Below, piece by piece: positions 8,489 through 17,146 of a stretch of DNA of 38,512 nucleotides (positions are counted from its first letter, which is position 1; every line of letters starts with the position of its first letter). Location of the stretch: assembly GCA_903945325.1 (NCBI GenBank), contig CAJAVE010000301.1:1-38512 (forward strand). The letters are read 5' to 3'. This DNA is from an uncultured beta proteobacterium (GTDB lineage: Bacteria; Pseudomonadota; Gammaproteobacteria; Burkholderiales; Burkholderiaceae_C). The position numbers and the translations under genes were made by a program. Below the pieces are notes generated by a model. That model saw only the letters and a list, made by a program, of their open reading frames with translations. It was not told where the DNA came from and ran no database searches.

Positions 8489-8566
8489 GGCAATCGACTC
8501 CTTACCGAAAAATGGGGCACTTTCATCGCATTTCAGTATAGGTTCAAAGCCGCGCCAAGGGAGTCG

Positions 8567-9352
8567 CTATCGCGGCATGCCCCACACATAGGATTCCATG
8601 GACAGCACGCCGTGGGTCATGCCGCCATCGAGTACCTGCACCGTGTCGCCGTCCTGTTGCGCGCCCAGCGCCACCAGCAGCGGCAGAAAGTGTTCTTGCG
8701 TCGGGTGCGCCCGCGCGGCATGAGGGGCTTCTGAGCGGTAGTTGATCAGCGGCTTGACCGCGTGCGCCTGCACCGCCGTGCGCACCCAGGCCGCAAATTC
8801 CTGTGCATAGGCTTCGGGTTGTGCATCGGGCTGCTGAATCTCATACAGGTTGTGCGTCATGCTGCCCGAGGCGACGATCACCACACCCTGCGCGCGCAAT
8901 GGTGCCAATGCGCGGCCCATGTCCACCGCCTGCGCGGTGGTGAGGCTTGCCGGCATGGACACCTGGAACACCGGCACGTCGGCTTTTGGCAGCAGGTGGT
9001 ACAGGGGCACCCAGGCGCCATGGTCCAGGCCGCGTTGTGCGTCCAGGCCTGTGGCAAAGCCTGCGTCCGTCAGCAATTGGGCGGCAGCGTTGGCCAGCGC
9101 AGGCTGGCCCGGTGCAGGGTATTGCAGCGTGTACAGCTCGGCAGGGAACCCGCCAAAGTCGTGCACGGTCTCGGGAGTCTGGGTCGTCGTGACTTTTACA
9201 TCCCGGGTTTGCCAGTGCGGCGACACCACCAGCACCGCTTTGACATCAGCCAACCGGGCGCCACGCTTTTGCAGCTGCGGTCCTAGCAGTCCGGGCTCCA
9301 GCGCAAAAGTGGGTGCGCCGTGGGAGATGAAGAAGACGGGGGCTTGGTTCAT
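8567..9352 (-). CDS. ygiD: DODA-type extradiol aromatic ring-opening dioxygenase
   Basis: 261-residue enzyme of the class III extradiol dioxygenase fold (LigB superfamily, YgiD/4,5-DOPA dioxygenase branch). It would use a metal ion and O2 to open a catechol-type ring. Probable metal and active-site histidines lie in FFISHGAPTFA near the N terminus, VVSPHWQTRDV, GLDHGAWVPLYHL, VASGSMTHNLYE and GMTHGVLSMESYVWG at the end, which are the conserved blocks of this branch. Length is normal. The physiological substrate in most bacteria carrying it is not known. It lies 34 bp downstream of azoR on the same strand, so the two probably form one unit under the divergent LysR regulator at 10163. Confidence 0.92.
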   Translation of the reverse strand: MNQAPVFFISHGAPTFALEPGLLGPQLQKRGARLADVKAVLVVSPHWQTRDVKVTTTQTPETVHDFGGFPAELYTLQYPAPGQPALANAAAQLLTDAGFATGLDAQRGLDHGAWVPLYHLLPKADVPVFQVSMPASLTTAQAVDMGRALAPLRAQGVVIVASGSMTHNLYEIQQPDAQPEAYAQEFAAWVRTAVQAHAVKPLINYRSEAPHAARAHPTQEHFLPLLVALGAQQDGDTVQVLDGGMTHGVLSMESYVWGMPR

Positions 9353-9386
9353 GGTGTCATTCCGTTGGTTGTGCTCAGGCCTGCGC

Positions 9387-10037
9387 TCAGGCCGCTTTCA
9401 CCGCGCTGGCGTCGTTCGCTGCGGGCAATGCTACTGCACGAATCGCCACTTCGGCGCTGGCCAATGCCTGTGCTTTGGCAGCGTCGCCCATGGCCACGCC
9501 TTCGGCACGTACAAAGCGCACGTCCGTGCTGCCAAAGAAGCCGAACACGGTCTGCAGGTAGCTCTCCTGGTGCTCCATGGCGCGGCCACCCTCGCTGGTG
9601 GAATACACGCCGCCGCGGGTGGAGGCCACGATCACGGTCTTGCCACTGGCCAGACCCACCGGACCTTTGTCGGTGTATTTGAAGGTGCGGCCCACTTGCG
9701 CCACGCGGTCAATCCAGGCCTTCAGCTGGCTGGGGATGGAGAAGTTGTACAGCGGTGCGCCGACCACGATCACGTCAGCCGCCAGGAACTGGCTCACCAG
9801 GGCTTCGGAAATGGCGTTCTCGCTCTTTTGCACGTCGCTCAGTTCGGTCGCGCCGGGTGGCATGCGAAAACCCAGCGAGTCGGCCGACAGGTGGCTGGGC
9901 GCTGCGGTAGCCAAGTCCAGATAGTCCACCGTGGTGCCGGGGTGGCTGGCTTGCCATTGGGCGACTATCTGTGCTGTCAACTGGCGGGAAACGGAGTTGG
10001 CGGCGAGGATGCTGGAATCGATGTGAAGCAGTTTCAT
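9387..10037 (-). CDS. azoR: FMN-dependent NADH-azoreductase / quinone reductase
   Basis: 216-residue flavodoxin-fold enzyme of the AzoR family. It reduces quinones and azo bonds in two-electron steps with NAD(P)H, which protects against thiol and electrophile stress. Visible landmarks are the FMN phosphate loop at the N terminus ([16 protein letters not shown]), the isoalloxazine-binding block [20 protein letters not shown], and the ASTRGGVYS loop. The C-terminal tail is Ala-rich (about 15 residues). Start ATG at 10037 follows a GGACACCACC stretch with a weak ribosome site. First gene of a probable azoR-ygiD unit, divergent from a LysR gene, an arrangement typical of regulation by that LysR protein in response to a quinone or aromatic inducer. 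Confidence 0.93.
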   Translation of the reverse strand: MKLLHIDSSILAANSVSRQLTAQIVAQWQASHPGTTVDYLDLATAAPSHLSADSLGFRMPPGATELSDVQKSENAISEALVSQFLAADVIVVGAPLYNFSIPSQLKAWIDRVAQVGRTFKYTDKGPVGLASGKTVIVASTRGGVYSTSEGGRAMEHQESYLQTVFGFFGSTDVRFVRAEGVAMGDAAKAQALASAEVAIRAVALPAANDASAVKAA

Positions 10038-10103
10038 GGTGGTGTCCTATCAGTGAAGCTGCGGATTGCAGCCATGGATAAAGTATGCGGATGAAACCAT
10101 TCT

Positions 10104-10132
10104 TTGATAAGTTGGCAAATATGCGTTAGATT
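10104..10132 (+). promoter_or_regulatory. Predicted sigma-70 promoter of the LysR gene
   Basis: TTGATA (10104-10109) and TAGATT (10127-10132) are separated by 17 bp, a good sigma-70 match. Transcription would begin around 10139, about 24 bp before the LysR ATG and inside the palindrome at 10131-10150. Confidence 0.5.
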
Positions 10133-10150
10133 GTCCTACTGGCAGGACAA
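10131..10150. promoter_or_regulatory. Palindromic operator candidate between azoR and its divergent LysR gene
   Basis: TTGTCCTACTGGCAGGACAA is an inverted repeat with perfect 7-bp arms (TTGTCCT / AGGACAA). It overlaps the end of the predicted -10 box and the likely start of the LysR gene. That position suits autorepression by the LysR protein, with activation of azoR from further left. Confidence 0.5.
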
Positions 10151-10162
10151 TGAAAGACTTTG

Positions 10163-11083
10163 ATGCAGGATTTGAACGACCTGGTTTACTTTGCCGAGGT
10201 GGTGGACCGGGGTGGTTTTGCCGCCGCCGGGCGGGCGCTGGGCCTACCTAAATCGCGCCTGTCGCGCCGCGTCGCCGAATTGGAGGCACGCCTGGGCGTG
10301 CGCCTGCTGCAGCGCACCACGCGCAAACTGTCCATGACGGCGGTGGGCGAGCAGTACCACCGCCACTGCGTCGCCATGCGCGAAGATGCCCAGGCCGCGG
10401 CCGATGCCGTGGCCCAGGCGCAAACCGAGCCCCGCGGCACCATCCGCGTGGCATGCCCGGTGACGCTGGCGCAAACCACGCTAGGGCCCATATTGCCGCA
10501 GTTTCTGGCACGCTACCCGAAGGTGCGCATTGACATGCGCGTCAGCAACCGCGTGGTGGACTTGGTGGAGGAGGGCTTTGACGTCGCCCTGCGCGTGCGC
10601 CCCACGCTGGACGACAGCGGCAGCCTGGTGGTCAAGAGCTTTGGCACCAGCCGCACCCTGCTGGTGGCCAGCCCGGCGCAACTGGCGCGCCAGGGCCGCC
10701 CGACGTCCCTGGCCGACCTGAACAGGCTCGACACCGTCAATATGTCCACCGTGGGCGACACCGCCACTTGGCAACTGGTGGGTCCCGGCGGCGCCACCCA
10801 TGCCTTTGCGCACCAGCCACGCTACGTGGCCGACGATTTGCTGACCCTGCAGTTCGCCGTACTGGCGGGCACGGGCATCGGCGCGTTACCCGACTACCTG
10901 TGCAGCGACGAGCTGCGCGACGGCTGCCTGGTCAACGTGCTGCCGGGTTGGGCGCCCGCGCCCGGCGTCTTCCATGCGGTGTTTCCGTCGCGCCGGGGGC
11001 TGGTGCCCGCGGTGCGGCGCTTTCTGGACTTTCTGGGTGAGGCGATTGAGCGCGAGGGGTTGGCGCAGGTGCCTGTGGGCTAG
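10163..11083 (+). CDS. LysR-family transcriptional regulator, probable regulator of azoR-ygiD
   Basis: 306-residue LysR-type regulator. The N-terminal helix-turn-helix reads MQDLNDLVYFAEVVDRGGFA with the recognition region GLPKSRLSRRVAELEARLGV. The effector domain opens GTIRVACPVTLAQTTLGPIL and carries a GFDVALRVRPTLDDSGSLV block, the form seen in regulators next to quinone/NAD(P)H oxidoreductase genes. I use the ATG at 10163; the TTG immediately before it (10160) is also in frame but has no advantage. Divergent from azoR with a 125-bp spacer that contains a promoter-like pair and a palindrome. The inducer is unknown. Confidence 0.9.
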   Translation: MQDLNDLVYFAEVVDRGGFAAAGRALGLPKSRLSRRVAELEARLGVRLLQRTTRKLSMTAVGEQYHRHCVAMREDAQAAADAVAQAQTEPRGTIRVACPVTLAQTTLGPILPQFLARYPKVRIDMRVSNRVVDLVEEGFDVALRVRPTLDDSGSLVVKSFGTSRTLLVASPAQLARQGRPTSLADLNRLDTVNMSTVGDTATWQLVGPGGATHAFAHQPRYVADDLLTLQFAVLAGTGIGALPDYLCSDELRDGCLVNVLPGWAPAPGVFHAVFPSRRGLVPAVRRFLDFLGEAIEREGLAQVPVG

Positions 11084-11156
11084 AAAGTACCCAAAACGGG
11101 GCGGTAGCTGCCTGCGTTGCGTGCATTCCGGAGCATTTTTGAGGCGAATCGCACTG

Positions 11157-11200
11157 TAGCCCCCGTGGAAATTGCGCAGCCAGCTATCAAATATATAGCA
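11157..11200 (+). repeat. Dispersed 44-bp repeat, copy A (intergenic)
   Basis: This intergenic stretch aligns without gaps to 36376-36419 at about 33 of 44 positions (my hand count). Its core, GCTATCAAATATATAGC (11184-11200 region), has 5-bp inverted arms. A third, more worn copy of the core is at 28329-28345 in the opposite direction. The copy lies between the LysR gene and the DMT transporter. I take it as a short dispersed repeat of the type I recall from comamonad intergenic regions. Confidence 0.6.
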
Positions 11201-11276
11201 TTGACGAGATGAACGTTCAGCGCGAAAACCCTGGGCGACAATTCAGCCCCTGTACTCAAACCCTTAAGGACACAGC

Positions 11277-12212
11277 ATGACATCTCGCAAGGCGCTGGAC
11301 GGACAAGCCATTGCCCTGATGCTGGTGCTCTGCTTTGTTTGGGGCTTGCAGCAGGTCGCGCTCAAAGCCATGGCTTCCGAGATTTCGCCGGTGTTCCAGA
11401 TCGGTCTGCGTTCGGGCGTGGCCGCCGTTCTCGTGCTGATGATGATGGCGGCGCGCGGTGAGCGCATGCGCCTGAGCGATGGCACCTGGCGCCCAGGTAT
11501 CGTGGTCGGCCTGCTCTTCGGGCTGGAGTTTTTGCTGGTGGCCGAGGGTTTGCGCCACACCAGTGCCTCGCACATGGTGGTGTTTTTGTACACCGCGCCC
11601 ATTTTTGCCGCCCTGGGCTTGCACTGGAAGCTGCCCGCCGAGCGACTGGGCGTGGTGCAGTGGTCCGGCATTGCATTGGCCTTTGCTGGTTTGAGCCTGG
11701 CTTTTTTTGGTCGCAGTCAGGGTGCCAGCCCCGCACCCGGCAACGTCCTGTGGGGAGACGCACTGGGCCTGATGGGGGGCGTGGCCTGGGGCGCCACTAC
11801 CGTAGTCGTGCGCACCACGCGGCTGGCCAGCGCACCGGCCACGCAAACGTTGTTGTACCAGTTGGTGGCTGCCTTTGTCATGCTGGTCGCGGCCGCATTC
11901 ATAACGGGCCAGGCCCGCTTCAATCCCACGCCGCAGGTCTGGGCCAGCCTGGCGTTTCACTCGGTGGTGGTGTCGTTTGCCAGTTTTCTGGTGTGGTTCT
12001 GGTTGCTGCGCCACTATCTGGCCTCGCGCCTGGGGGTGTTCTCGTTCCTGACGCCGCTGTTTGGCATTCTGTTGGGCGCCTGGCTATTGTCGGAGCCGAT
12101 TGAGGCCAGTTTTTTGATCGGTGCTGTGCCGGTGTTGCTGGGCATCGTGCTGGTCAGCGGCGGAGCCTGGGTGACACAAGCCCTGACGGGGAGGAGCAAG
12201 CAGACCGGCTAG
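11277..12212 (+). CDS. DMT-superfamily (EamA) inner-membrane transporter
   Basis: 311-residue membrane protein with about ten hydrophobic helices arranged as two EamA repeats (roughly 12-145 and 160-300). The first opens with IALMLVLCFVWGLQQVALKA; the end of that repeat shows ASHMVVFLYTAPIFAALGLH, and the second ends SRLGVFSFLTPLFGILLGAW, both typical of the RhaT/EamA exporter group. Substrates of this group are small metabolites such as amino acids or their analogues; which one cannot be told. ATG at 11277 is preceded by AAGGA. The stop is 21 bp before the next gene, whose AGGAGG site lies in the gap, so they may be cotranscribed. Confidence 0.9.
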   Translation: MTSRKALDGQAIALMLVLCFVWGLQQVALKAMASEISPVFQIGLRSGVAAVLVLMMMAARGERMRLSDGTWRPGIVVGLLFGLEFLLVAEGLRHTSASHMVVFLYTAPIFAALGLHWKLPAERLGVVQWSGIALAFAGLSLAFFGRSQGASPAPGNVLWGDALGLMGGVAWGATTVVVRTTRLASAPATQTLLYQLVAAFVMLVAAAFITGQARFNPTPQVWASLAFHSVVVSFASFLVWFWLLRHYLASRLGVFSFLTPLFGILLGAWLLSEPIEASFLIGAVPVLLGIVLVSGGAWVTQALTGRSKQTG

Positions 12213-12233
12213 ACTTTGGCAGGAGGCAAAGAC

Positions 12234-13325
12234 ATGAAGCCATTGAAGGAACTGCTGGCACAACGCGACACGGTAGCCGCCAGTGAGCTGATGCTGCAGG
12301 TGAAAGAGGGTTTGTCCAAAACACCCGCCCAATCCGGCCCCGGCGCGCAGGCGCACCAGCTGGCACTGGATTACTTCCGTCTCGACGAGCGGGCCAGTTT
12401 CAGCAGTTTTTCCGCTGCCTTCAAAAAGTACCCGGCTACCGCCCGCACCCTGCTGGAGCTGTGTCGCGCGCAGGGGCTCGACGCCTGGTGCACCCTGATG
12501 CAATCGGTGCTGGAAGCCCACCCCAAACCCACCGGCGCTTTCAAGAGTGGCCTGCAAACGCAGATGCAAGCCCCCTCCACCCAGAAAGGTCTGCTGGCCG
12601 CCCTGAACGGTTTTGCCAGCGTGGCGTTTGCCAGTGACGGGAGCGAGGCTGACATGGAGCTGTCTCTCGGCTGGCACGCGGTGGAAGACTGTGTGCTGGA
12701 CCAGCTGGAACGGCATGCGGACATGATGGACTTTGACTGGGGGCCAACGGAACGCGCCAAACGTCAGCAGGCCCGGGAGATCGAGGTGGCCCTGGCGGCG
12801 ACGCCCGCCGTTGCGATGCTGCAAGCCTTGCTGCAGCGCGCCTGGCCCCAGGTTTTGGCCCAGGCTCCAGAGTGGGACAGGGAGCACGAAGGAGCCCCGG
12901 CCGATATCGTGTCCATAGCCGTGCAGCATGTTGCTCCCACCCGGGCGATGGACGCCACAAGCTGTGCACAGCTTGAACAGGTTCCGGCCGCAACGCAGTT
13001 ACTGGCCGTCTACCGGGCGGTCAACGGTGCCGCCCTGCCGGATTGGGTTCGCACCGCCATACCGTTCGGAGTCATTCCCGGCGACGCCAGCCATTGGATT
13101 CTGCCGGTGGAAGGCCCCTTTGCGGGCACGGTGCTGCTGTCCAATGACGACGTCAGCGCCGAGACCTTCCGCTACCGCAGTTTTGATGCCTTTATTGCCA
13201 CGCTGGTGCGCTTCCCCGAATCCATTCTTGGAAATGGCGGCTACATCAGTTACTTGCCCGCCCAGGGCAGTTATGCCTTGTACCCGGTGGGTTACCAGGC
13301 TTCCTCCGCTGACAACCGGGGGTAA
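12234..13325 (+). CDS. Unknown protein with SUKH (SMI1/KNR4)-like C-terminal region
   Basis: 363-residue soluble protein. The ATG at 12234 follows a strong AGGAGG (about 12220-12225), so it is preferred to the in-frame TTG at 12216. Residues 1-235 are helical and I do not recognise them (KYPATARTLLELCRAQGLDA; several WHAVEDCVLDQLE-like helices). From about residue 240 the pattern resembles a SUKH/SMI1-KNR4 domain: AATQLLAVYRAVNGAALPDW, then a beta section and RSFDAFIATLVRFPE. SUKH domains often serve as immunity proteins against secreted nucleases but also occur in housekeeping proteins; no toxin is visible here. Its stop is only 5 bp before the M50 protease start, so the two are very likely translated together and functionally linked. 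Confidence 0.6.
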   Translation: MKPLKELLAQRDTVAASELMLQVKEGLSKTPAQSGPGAQAHQLALDYFRLDERASFSSFSAAFKKYPATARTLLELCRAQGLDAWCTLMQSVLEAHPKPTGAFKSGLQTQMQAPSTQKGLLAALNGFASVAFASDGSEADMELSLGWHAVEDCVLDQLERHADMMDFDWGPTERAKRQQAREIEVALAATPAVAMLQALLQRAWPQVLAQAPEWDREHEGAPADIVSIAVQHVAPTRAMDATSCAQLEQVPAATQLLAVYRAVNGAALPDWVRTAIPFGVIPGDASHWILPVEGPFAGTVLLSNDDVSAETFRYRSFDAFIATLVRFPESILGNGGYISYLPAQGSYALYPVGYQASSADNRG

Positions 13326-13330
13326 GCGGC

Positions 13331-16111
13331 ATGGAGATGTTGCAACAAGGGTTACTGATCGTTGTGCTGGCGGTGGGCGCCCTCGTCGCGGTGATGCTGA
13401 CCATCATCACGCAGCGACTGGCACGCCTGCGCTGGCAGCGCTCCAGCTGCCATACGCTGCCCCGCGAGGACATACCCGCCGCCGCTCGCTCCATTCTGGA
13501 CCTGCCTGCTGCAGAGCTGGCCGAACTGGGCTTTGTCTACCGCTACAGCGGTTCGGTCCGCAAGGCCGTGGTCACCCCCACGGACGAGCCCAGCCACTTC
13601 GACATGTACCAGCACGCCGATGGCCACACCCACGCCATGGTGTCGCCTGCACCGGTGCCTGACCCCCGCCAGCCCTGCATGATCCAGCTGATCAGCTGCC
13701 TGAATAACGGGCGCAACTGGACCACGCTGAACCGTTGCCGCCACCTCTCGCCCATGGATGTGCCGAAGTGGAAGGTCTTTGACGACTATTTGCCGCAGTG
13801 GAAGGATGCATGGCAGCGGCATTTGCAGCGCGTGCACGCAGTTGCCCCGGCGGCGCTGTGCACTGATGGCATGGAGGTCAAGCGCCGTCTGGACCAGGCA
13901 TTTGAGCGGGTGATTCCCCACATGCGCCAGCAGGGCCAACTGGTGCGTGCCGTCGACAGCAAGCACGATCGGTTGACCTGGCGCGCGGCGCTGCGTTTTG
14001 CTGTGATTGCACTGGGCGGGCAGTGGCGGGCAGCCTGGGCCGCACGCGGACAGCCGCTGCCGGCGGTGGCGCCGTCCGTCGCGCAAAGCCTCGAAGCAGA
14101 CCTGAAAGCGTTTGGCGAACAGCTGGCACTTCGCCGCGCGGCCACCAGCAGCGGCAGGAGCAAGCTGATCGTGTTTGCCGTGACAGCCGTCCTGTTTCTG
14201 ATCGTCGGCGGCTGGTGGCTGTCCTGGAGTTTTGTGCCCGTTCTGCTGGCCGTGGTGGCCCTGCATGAGGGCGGTCATTACCTGGCCATGCGGCTGACCG
14301 GTTACCGCAACGTGTCGGTGTTCTTCCTTCCCGGCCTGGGCGGGCTGGCCACCGGCGAAAAGGCCGATGCCACGCCCATGGAAAAGCTTCTGGTGTATCT
14401 GGCCGGCCCGGTACCGGGAATCGTTCTGGCGGGGGCCGGATTCTGGGCCAGCTCGGCAGGCTGGTGGCAAGCGCCGGGATGGCTCAACGAATTCCTGATC
14501 GCATCCCTGGCCATCAATTACCTCAACCTGCTGCCCATCTCGCCCCTGGACGGCGGGCGTGTGCTGGAGACGTTTGCGTTTGCCCGCCACCCGCGCCTGC
14601 GCTTTGGTTTTGCGGCCCTGTGTTGTGGCTTGCTACTGGCTGCTGGCATTGCACTGGACGACATGGTGCTGAAAGTGGTTGCGGTGGTGGTGGCCATCGG
14701 GCTTTCGCACCAATGGCGAGTGATGCGGCTGGACCTGGCGGTGCCGCGTGATGACAGCACGGTGCTGGACGAGGCGCAGGCCCTGCAGCGCATCTTTACC
14801 AGCCTGCAGGCTGCGCCGTTCAAGGCGTGGTCGTTTGCCATACGCACGGCCGTTGCCACCTCGCTGCTGCCCGAATTGATGGGCCGCAGACCCCGCCGTG
14901 CCGAGGCCCTTGCCGGTGCTGTGATTTATGCCGCTTGCCTGCTGGGACCGGTGGCAGCGGCCTTCGTGGCCGTGCCGCAATTGGGCGCTTTCCTGCCTTT
15001 TGCCGCACCCATGCTTGCGATGACACCGGACGATGTGGACCCTGAACCAGCTGCGCCGCCGGTGCCCCCACCCACAGACTGGAATGCACGGCTGGCAAAC
15101 GCTGCCACGCTGCCCAAGGATGAACTTCTGGCGGCGTACACGGGGGCTGGCCAGCAGGCCAATGGCTTTGAAGACCGCACGGCAGCCTTGGGCCACTTCC
15201 GTGCTGCATGGCACATTGCCCAGGACTTGCCCGAGCGCGACCTGCGCCGCATCAACGTGCTGGAGGGCCTGGCAACCTCGACAGATTCAGACCAGGAGCA
15301 ACGCCAGGCACTGAACCACATCGTTCTGGAGTTGACACGACCCCAGGGGGCGGAACGCGCACACGTAGCCAGCGCCAAGGAGCAGTTGTCCTACGCCGAC
15401 CTGCCAGCGTGCGAACGTGTGGAACTGCTGCGTGACGCGGTGGCACTGCGCTCGGACGGCACATCGGGTCTGGACCCGCGCCTGTCCTACACACGGCTTT
15501 CGCTGGCTCAGGCCCTGGATGAAGCCGGTGACGCGGCTGGGGCAGAGGCGGTGCTGCGCTTACGCATTGGCAGCCTGCCGAAGCCCGATGCGGCAGACCG
15601 CTCCCGCAAAGGCTTGCAGGCGCGCGTGCAGCAGGCACTGGCTCACCTTGATCTGGCATGGTTCCTGATCGACCATGCGCGTGCCGCCGATGCCCAGGAA
15701 GAGGCCCGCCAGGCACTGCAAGTGGTGCCGGCCAAAGTGACTGCAAGCTGGATCCATCCGCAACAGAAAACATTGGAAGCCCTGATCTGGGCGCAATTGC
15801 TTTCGCCCCCGACCCCTGCGTTGGCTGCGCAATGGACGGCCTATGACGATGCGATTCGCAGCAACATCGCGGGTTCGCGCAAGATGCTGTTCCAGGAGAT
15901 CGACCGCGCGCTGGTGGCCCGGGCGCTTCAGGATGCTGGCATGCAGGCAGCTGCAAGAAAGGGTGTGCAGGAGGCACTCTCCAAGATGCCACAGCGCCCG
16001 GCCGTGCTGTGCAATCCGCCCCTGCCGGGCAGCAGGACGAACTGGCACCGGTTGCAGCAGGAGAGCAGGCGCCGCATGCTCGCCGAACTGGGCGGGTGTG
16101 CACCTGCGTAA
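13331..16111 (+). CDS. Large M50-family (site-2-type) membrane metalloprotease with TPR-like tail
   Basis: 926-residue polytopic membrane protein. An N-terminal helix (about 8-26) is followed by a soluble region of some 250 residues. Then comes the M50 core: hydrophobic helices around 285-312 carrying HEGGH (H312, E313, H316), the zinc site, and about 90 residues later NLLPISPLDGGRV with D407, the third zinc ligand region. Further helices lie near 430-465 and 520-560. The last 350 residues are soluble, with Ala-rich helical pairs such as RLSLAQALDEAGDAAGAEAV that look like TPR units. Ordinary M50 proteases (RseP, SpoIVFB) are about 300-450 residues, so this is unusually long at both ends. Catalytic residues are intact. 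Substrate unknown; coupled to the SUKH-like gene. Confidence 0.85.
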   Translation: MEMLQQGLLIVVLAVGALVAVMLTIITQRLARLRWQRSSCHTLPREDIPAAARSILDLPAAELAELGFVYRYSGSVRKAVVTPTDEPSHFDMYQHADGHTHAMVSPAPVPDPRQPCMIQLISCLNNGRNWTTLNRCRHLSPMDVPKWKVFDDYLPQWKDAWQRHLQRVHAVAPAALCTDGMEVKRRLDQAFERVIPHMRQQGQLVRAVDSKHDRLTWRAALRFAVIALGGQWRAAWAARGQPLPAVAPSVAQSLEADLKAFGEQLALRRAATSSGRSKLIVFAVTAVLFLIVGGWWLSWSFVPVLLAVVALHEGGHYLAMRLTGYRNVSVFFLPGLGGLATGEKADATPMEKLLVYLAGPVPGIVLAGAGFWASSAGWWQAPGWLNEFLIASLAINYLNLLPISPLDGGRVLETFAFARHPRLRFGFAALCCGLLLAAGIALDDMVLKVVAVVVAIGLSHQWRVMRLDLAVPRDDSTVLDEAQALQRIFTSLQAAPFKAWSFAIRTAVATSLLPELMGRRPRRAEALAGAVIYAACLLGPVAAAFVAVPQLGAFLPFAAPMLAMTPDDVDPEPAAPPVPPPTDWNARLANAATLPKDELLAAYTGAGQQANGFEDRTAALGHFRAAWHIAQDLPERDLRRINVLEGLATSTDSDQEQRQALNHIVLELTRPQGAERAHVASAKEQLSYADLPACERVELLRDAVALRSDGTSGLDPRLSYTRLSLAQALDEAGDAAGAEAVLRLRIGSLPKPDAADRSRKGLQARVQQALAHLDLAWFLIDHARAADAQEEARQALQVVPAKVTASWIHPQQKTLEALIWAQLLSPPTPALAAQWTAYDDAIRSNIAGSRKMLFQEIDRALVARALQDAGMQAAARKGVQEALSKMPQRPAVLCNPPLPGSRTNWHRLQQESRRRMLAELGGCAPA

Positions 16112-16291
16112 GAAAGGCAATGACGGGCATGACGAAATAGGCAACCCGAGTGGTGCGATGCGCCCTAAACTGGGGTTAACCCTGAGGCTTATCCTTCTGG
16201 CTGGCCGGACCCCTTGCCGGCGCAGGCGGCCTCCCCCCGCAGCATGCAAAACCAGTCGCAAAACCCTTTTGGCACCCGACCACCGTTTCCC

Positions 16292-17125
16292 ATGCAGCGC
16301 TCACCCACAGGTTTGCAGATCCGGGTCGGGTTCGAGATGGAATACGAGTGCCCGGCCCCCACGCCGATGATTCTGGCCCTGAACATCCACTACTCGCGTT
16401 CGGGCGACTTGGTCTACCCGGACCACCTCATCACCCAACCATCGGTTCCTGTGACCGCTTATCGTGACTTGTTCGGCAACTGGTGCAGCCGCCTGGTTGC
16501 GCCGCAGGGCAAGTTCGTGCTGCGCACGGATGCACTGATCAACGACAGCGGCCTGCCCGATGTGGTGGCGCATGACGCCATGCAAGTGCCGGTGGAGTAC
16601 CTGCCCGAGTCGACCTTGGTCTACCTGCTGGGCAGCCGCTACGTGGAGACCGACCAGCTGGCCGATATTGCCTGGTCGCACTTTGGCGGCGGCCCCACCG
16701 GCTGGGCGCGGGTACAGGCCATTTGCGACTTTGTGCACCAGCACATCACGTTTGGCTACCAGCACGCACGGCGCACCCGCACCGCGTGGGAGGCCTACCG
16801 CGAAGGCCAGGGTGTGTGCCGCGACTACGCCCACCTGGCCATTGCCTTTTGCCGCTGTATGAACATTCCGGCGCGCTACTGCACCGGTTACCTGGGTGAC
16901 ATCCGCATTCCCCAGGTGCCTGCGCCGATGGACTTTGCCGGCTGGTTTGAGGCCTACCTGGGCGACCGCTGGTACACGTTTGACGCGCGCAACAACACGC
17001 CGCGCATCGGCCGCGTGCTAATGGCTCGGGGGCGCGACGCCTGCGATGTGGCCTTGATCAGCACCTTTGGCCCCAACATCCTGCAGCGCTTTGAGGTGTG
17101 GGCGGCCGAGGTTGTCCCGGTGTGA
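16292..17125 (+). CDS. Transglutaminase-like (cysteine protease fold) family protein
   Basis: 277 residues from the ATG at 16292; an in-frame ATG at 16243 would add 16 residues, and neither has a clear ribosome site. The N-terminal half (GLQIRVGFEMEYECPAPTPM) is the beta-rich region seen before bacterial transglutaminase-like cores. The core has the nucleophile C176 in GVCRDYAHLAIAFCR and the aspartate region FDARNN (D231). In most of the superfamily a His-Ala-Trp motif supplies the catalytic histidine; here the equivalent stretch is FAGWFEAYLGDRWYTF, without that His. I recall a DFxxWFE form as normal in this subgroup, so this may not be a loss. Cytoplasmic; likely a peptidase or amide hydrolase, substrate unknown. 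21 bp upstream of the crotonase gene. Confidence 0.82.
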   Translation: MQRSPTGLQIRVGFEMEYECPAPTPMILALNIHYSRSGDLVYPDHLITQPSVPVTAYRDLFGNWCSRLVAPQGKFVLRTDALINDSGLPDVVAHDAMQVPVEYLPESTLVYLLGSRYVETDQLADIAWSHFGGGPTGWARVQAICDFVHQHITFGYQHARRTRTAWEAYREGQGVCRDYAHLAIAFCRCMNIPARYCTGYLGDIRIPQVPAPMDFAGWFEAYLGDRWYTFDARNNTPRIGRVLMARGRDACDVALISTFGPNILQRFEVWAAEVVPV

Positions 17126-17146
17126 TGGGCCTGCCACAATGGCAGC

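Noticed and set aside
8850..10094. 414-codon plus-strand frame across ygiD and azoR
   Set aside because: It spans two well-supported minus-strand genes and their gap, with low-complexity text and no family.
12234..13325. SUKH-like gene as immunity protein of a polymorphic toxin system
   Set aside because: No toxin, secretion-tag or repeat-cassette gene is nearby, and the SUKH-like part is only the last third of the protein.
13352..14590. 412-codon minus-strand frame opposite the M50 protease
   Set aside because: The plus strand encodes HEGGH and LDGG motifs and long hydrophobic helices; the minus frame shows no domain.
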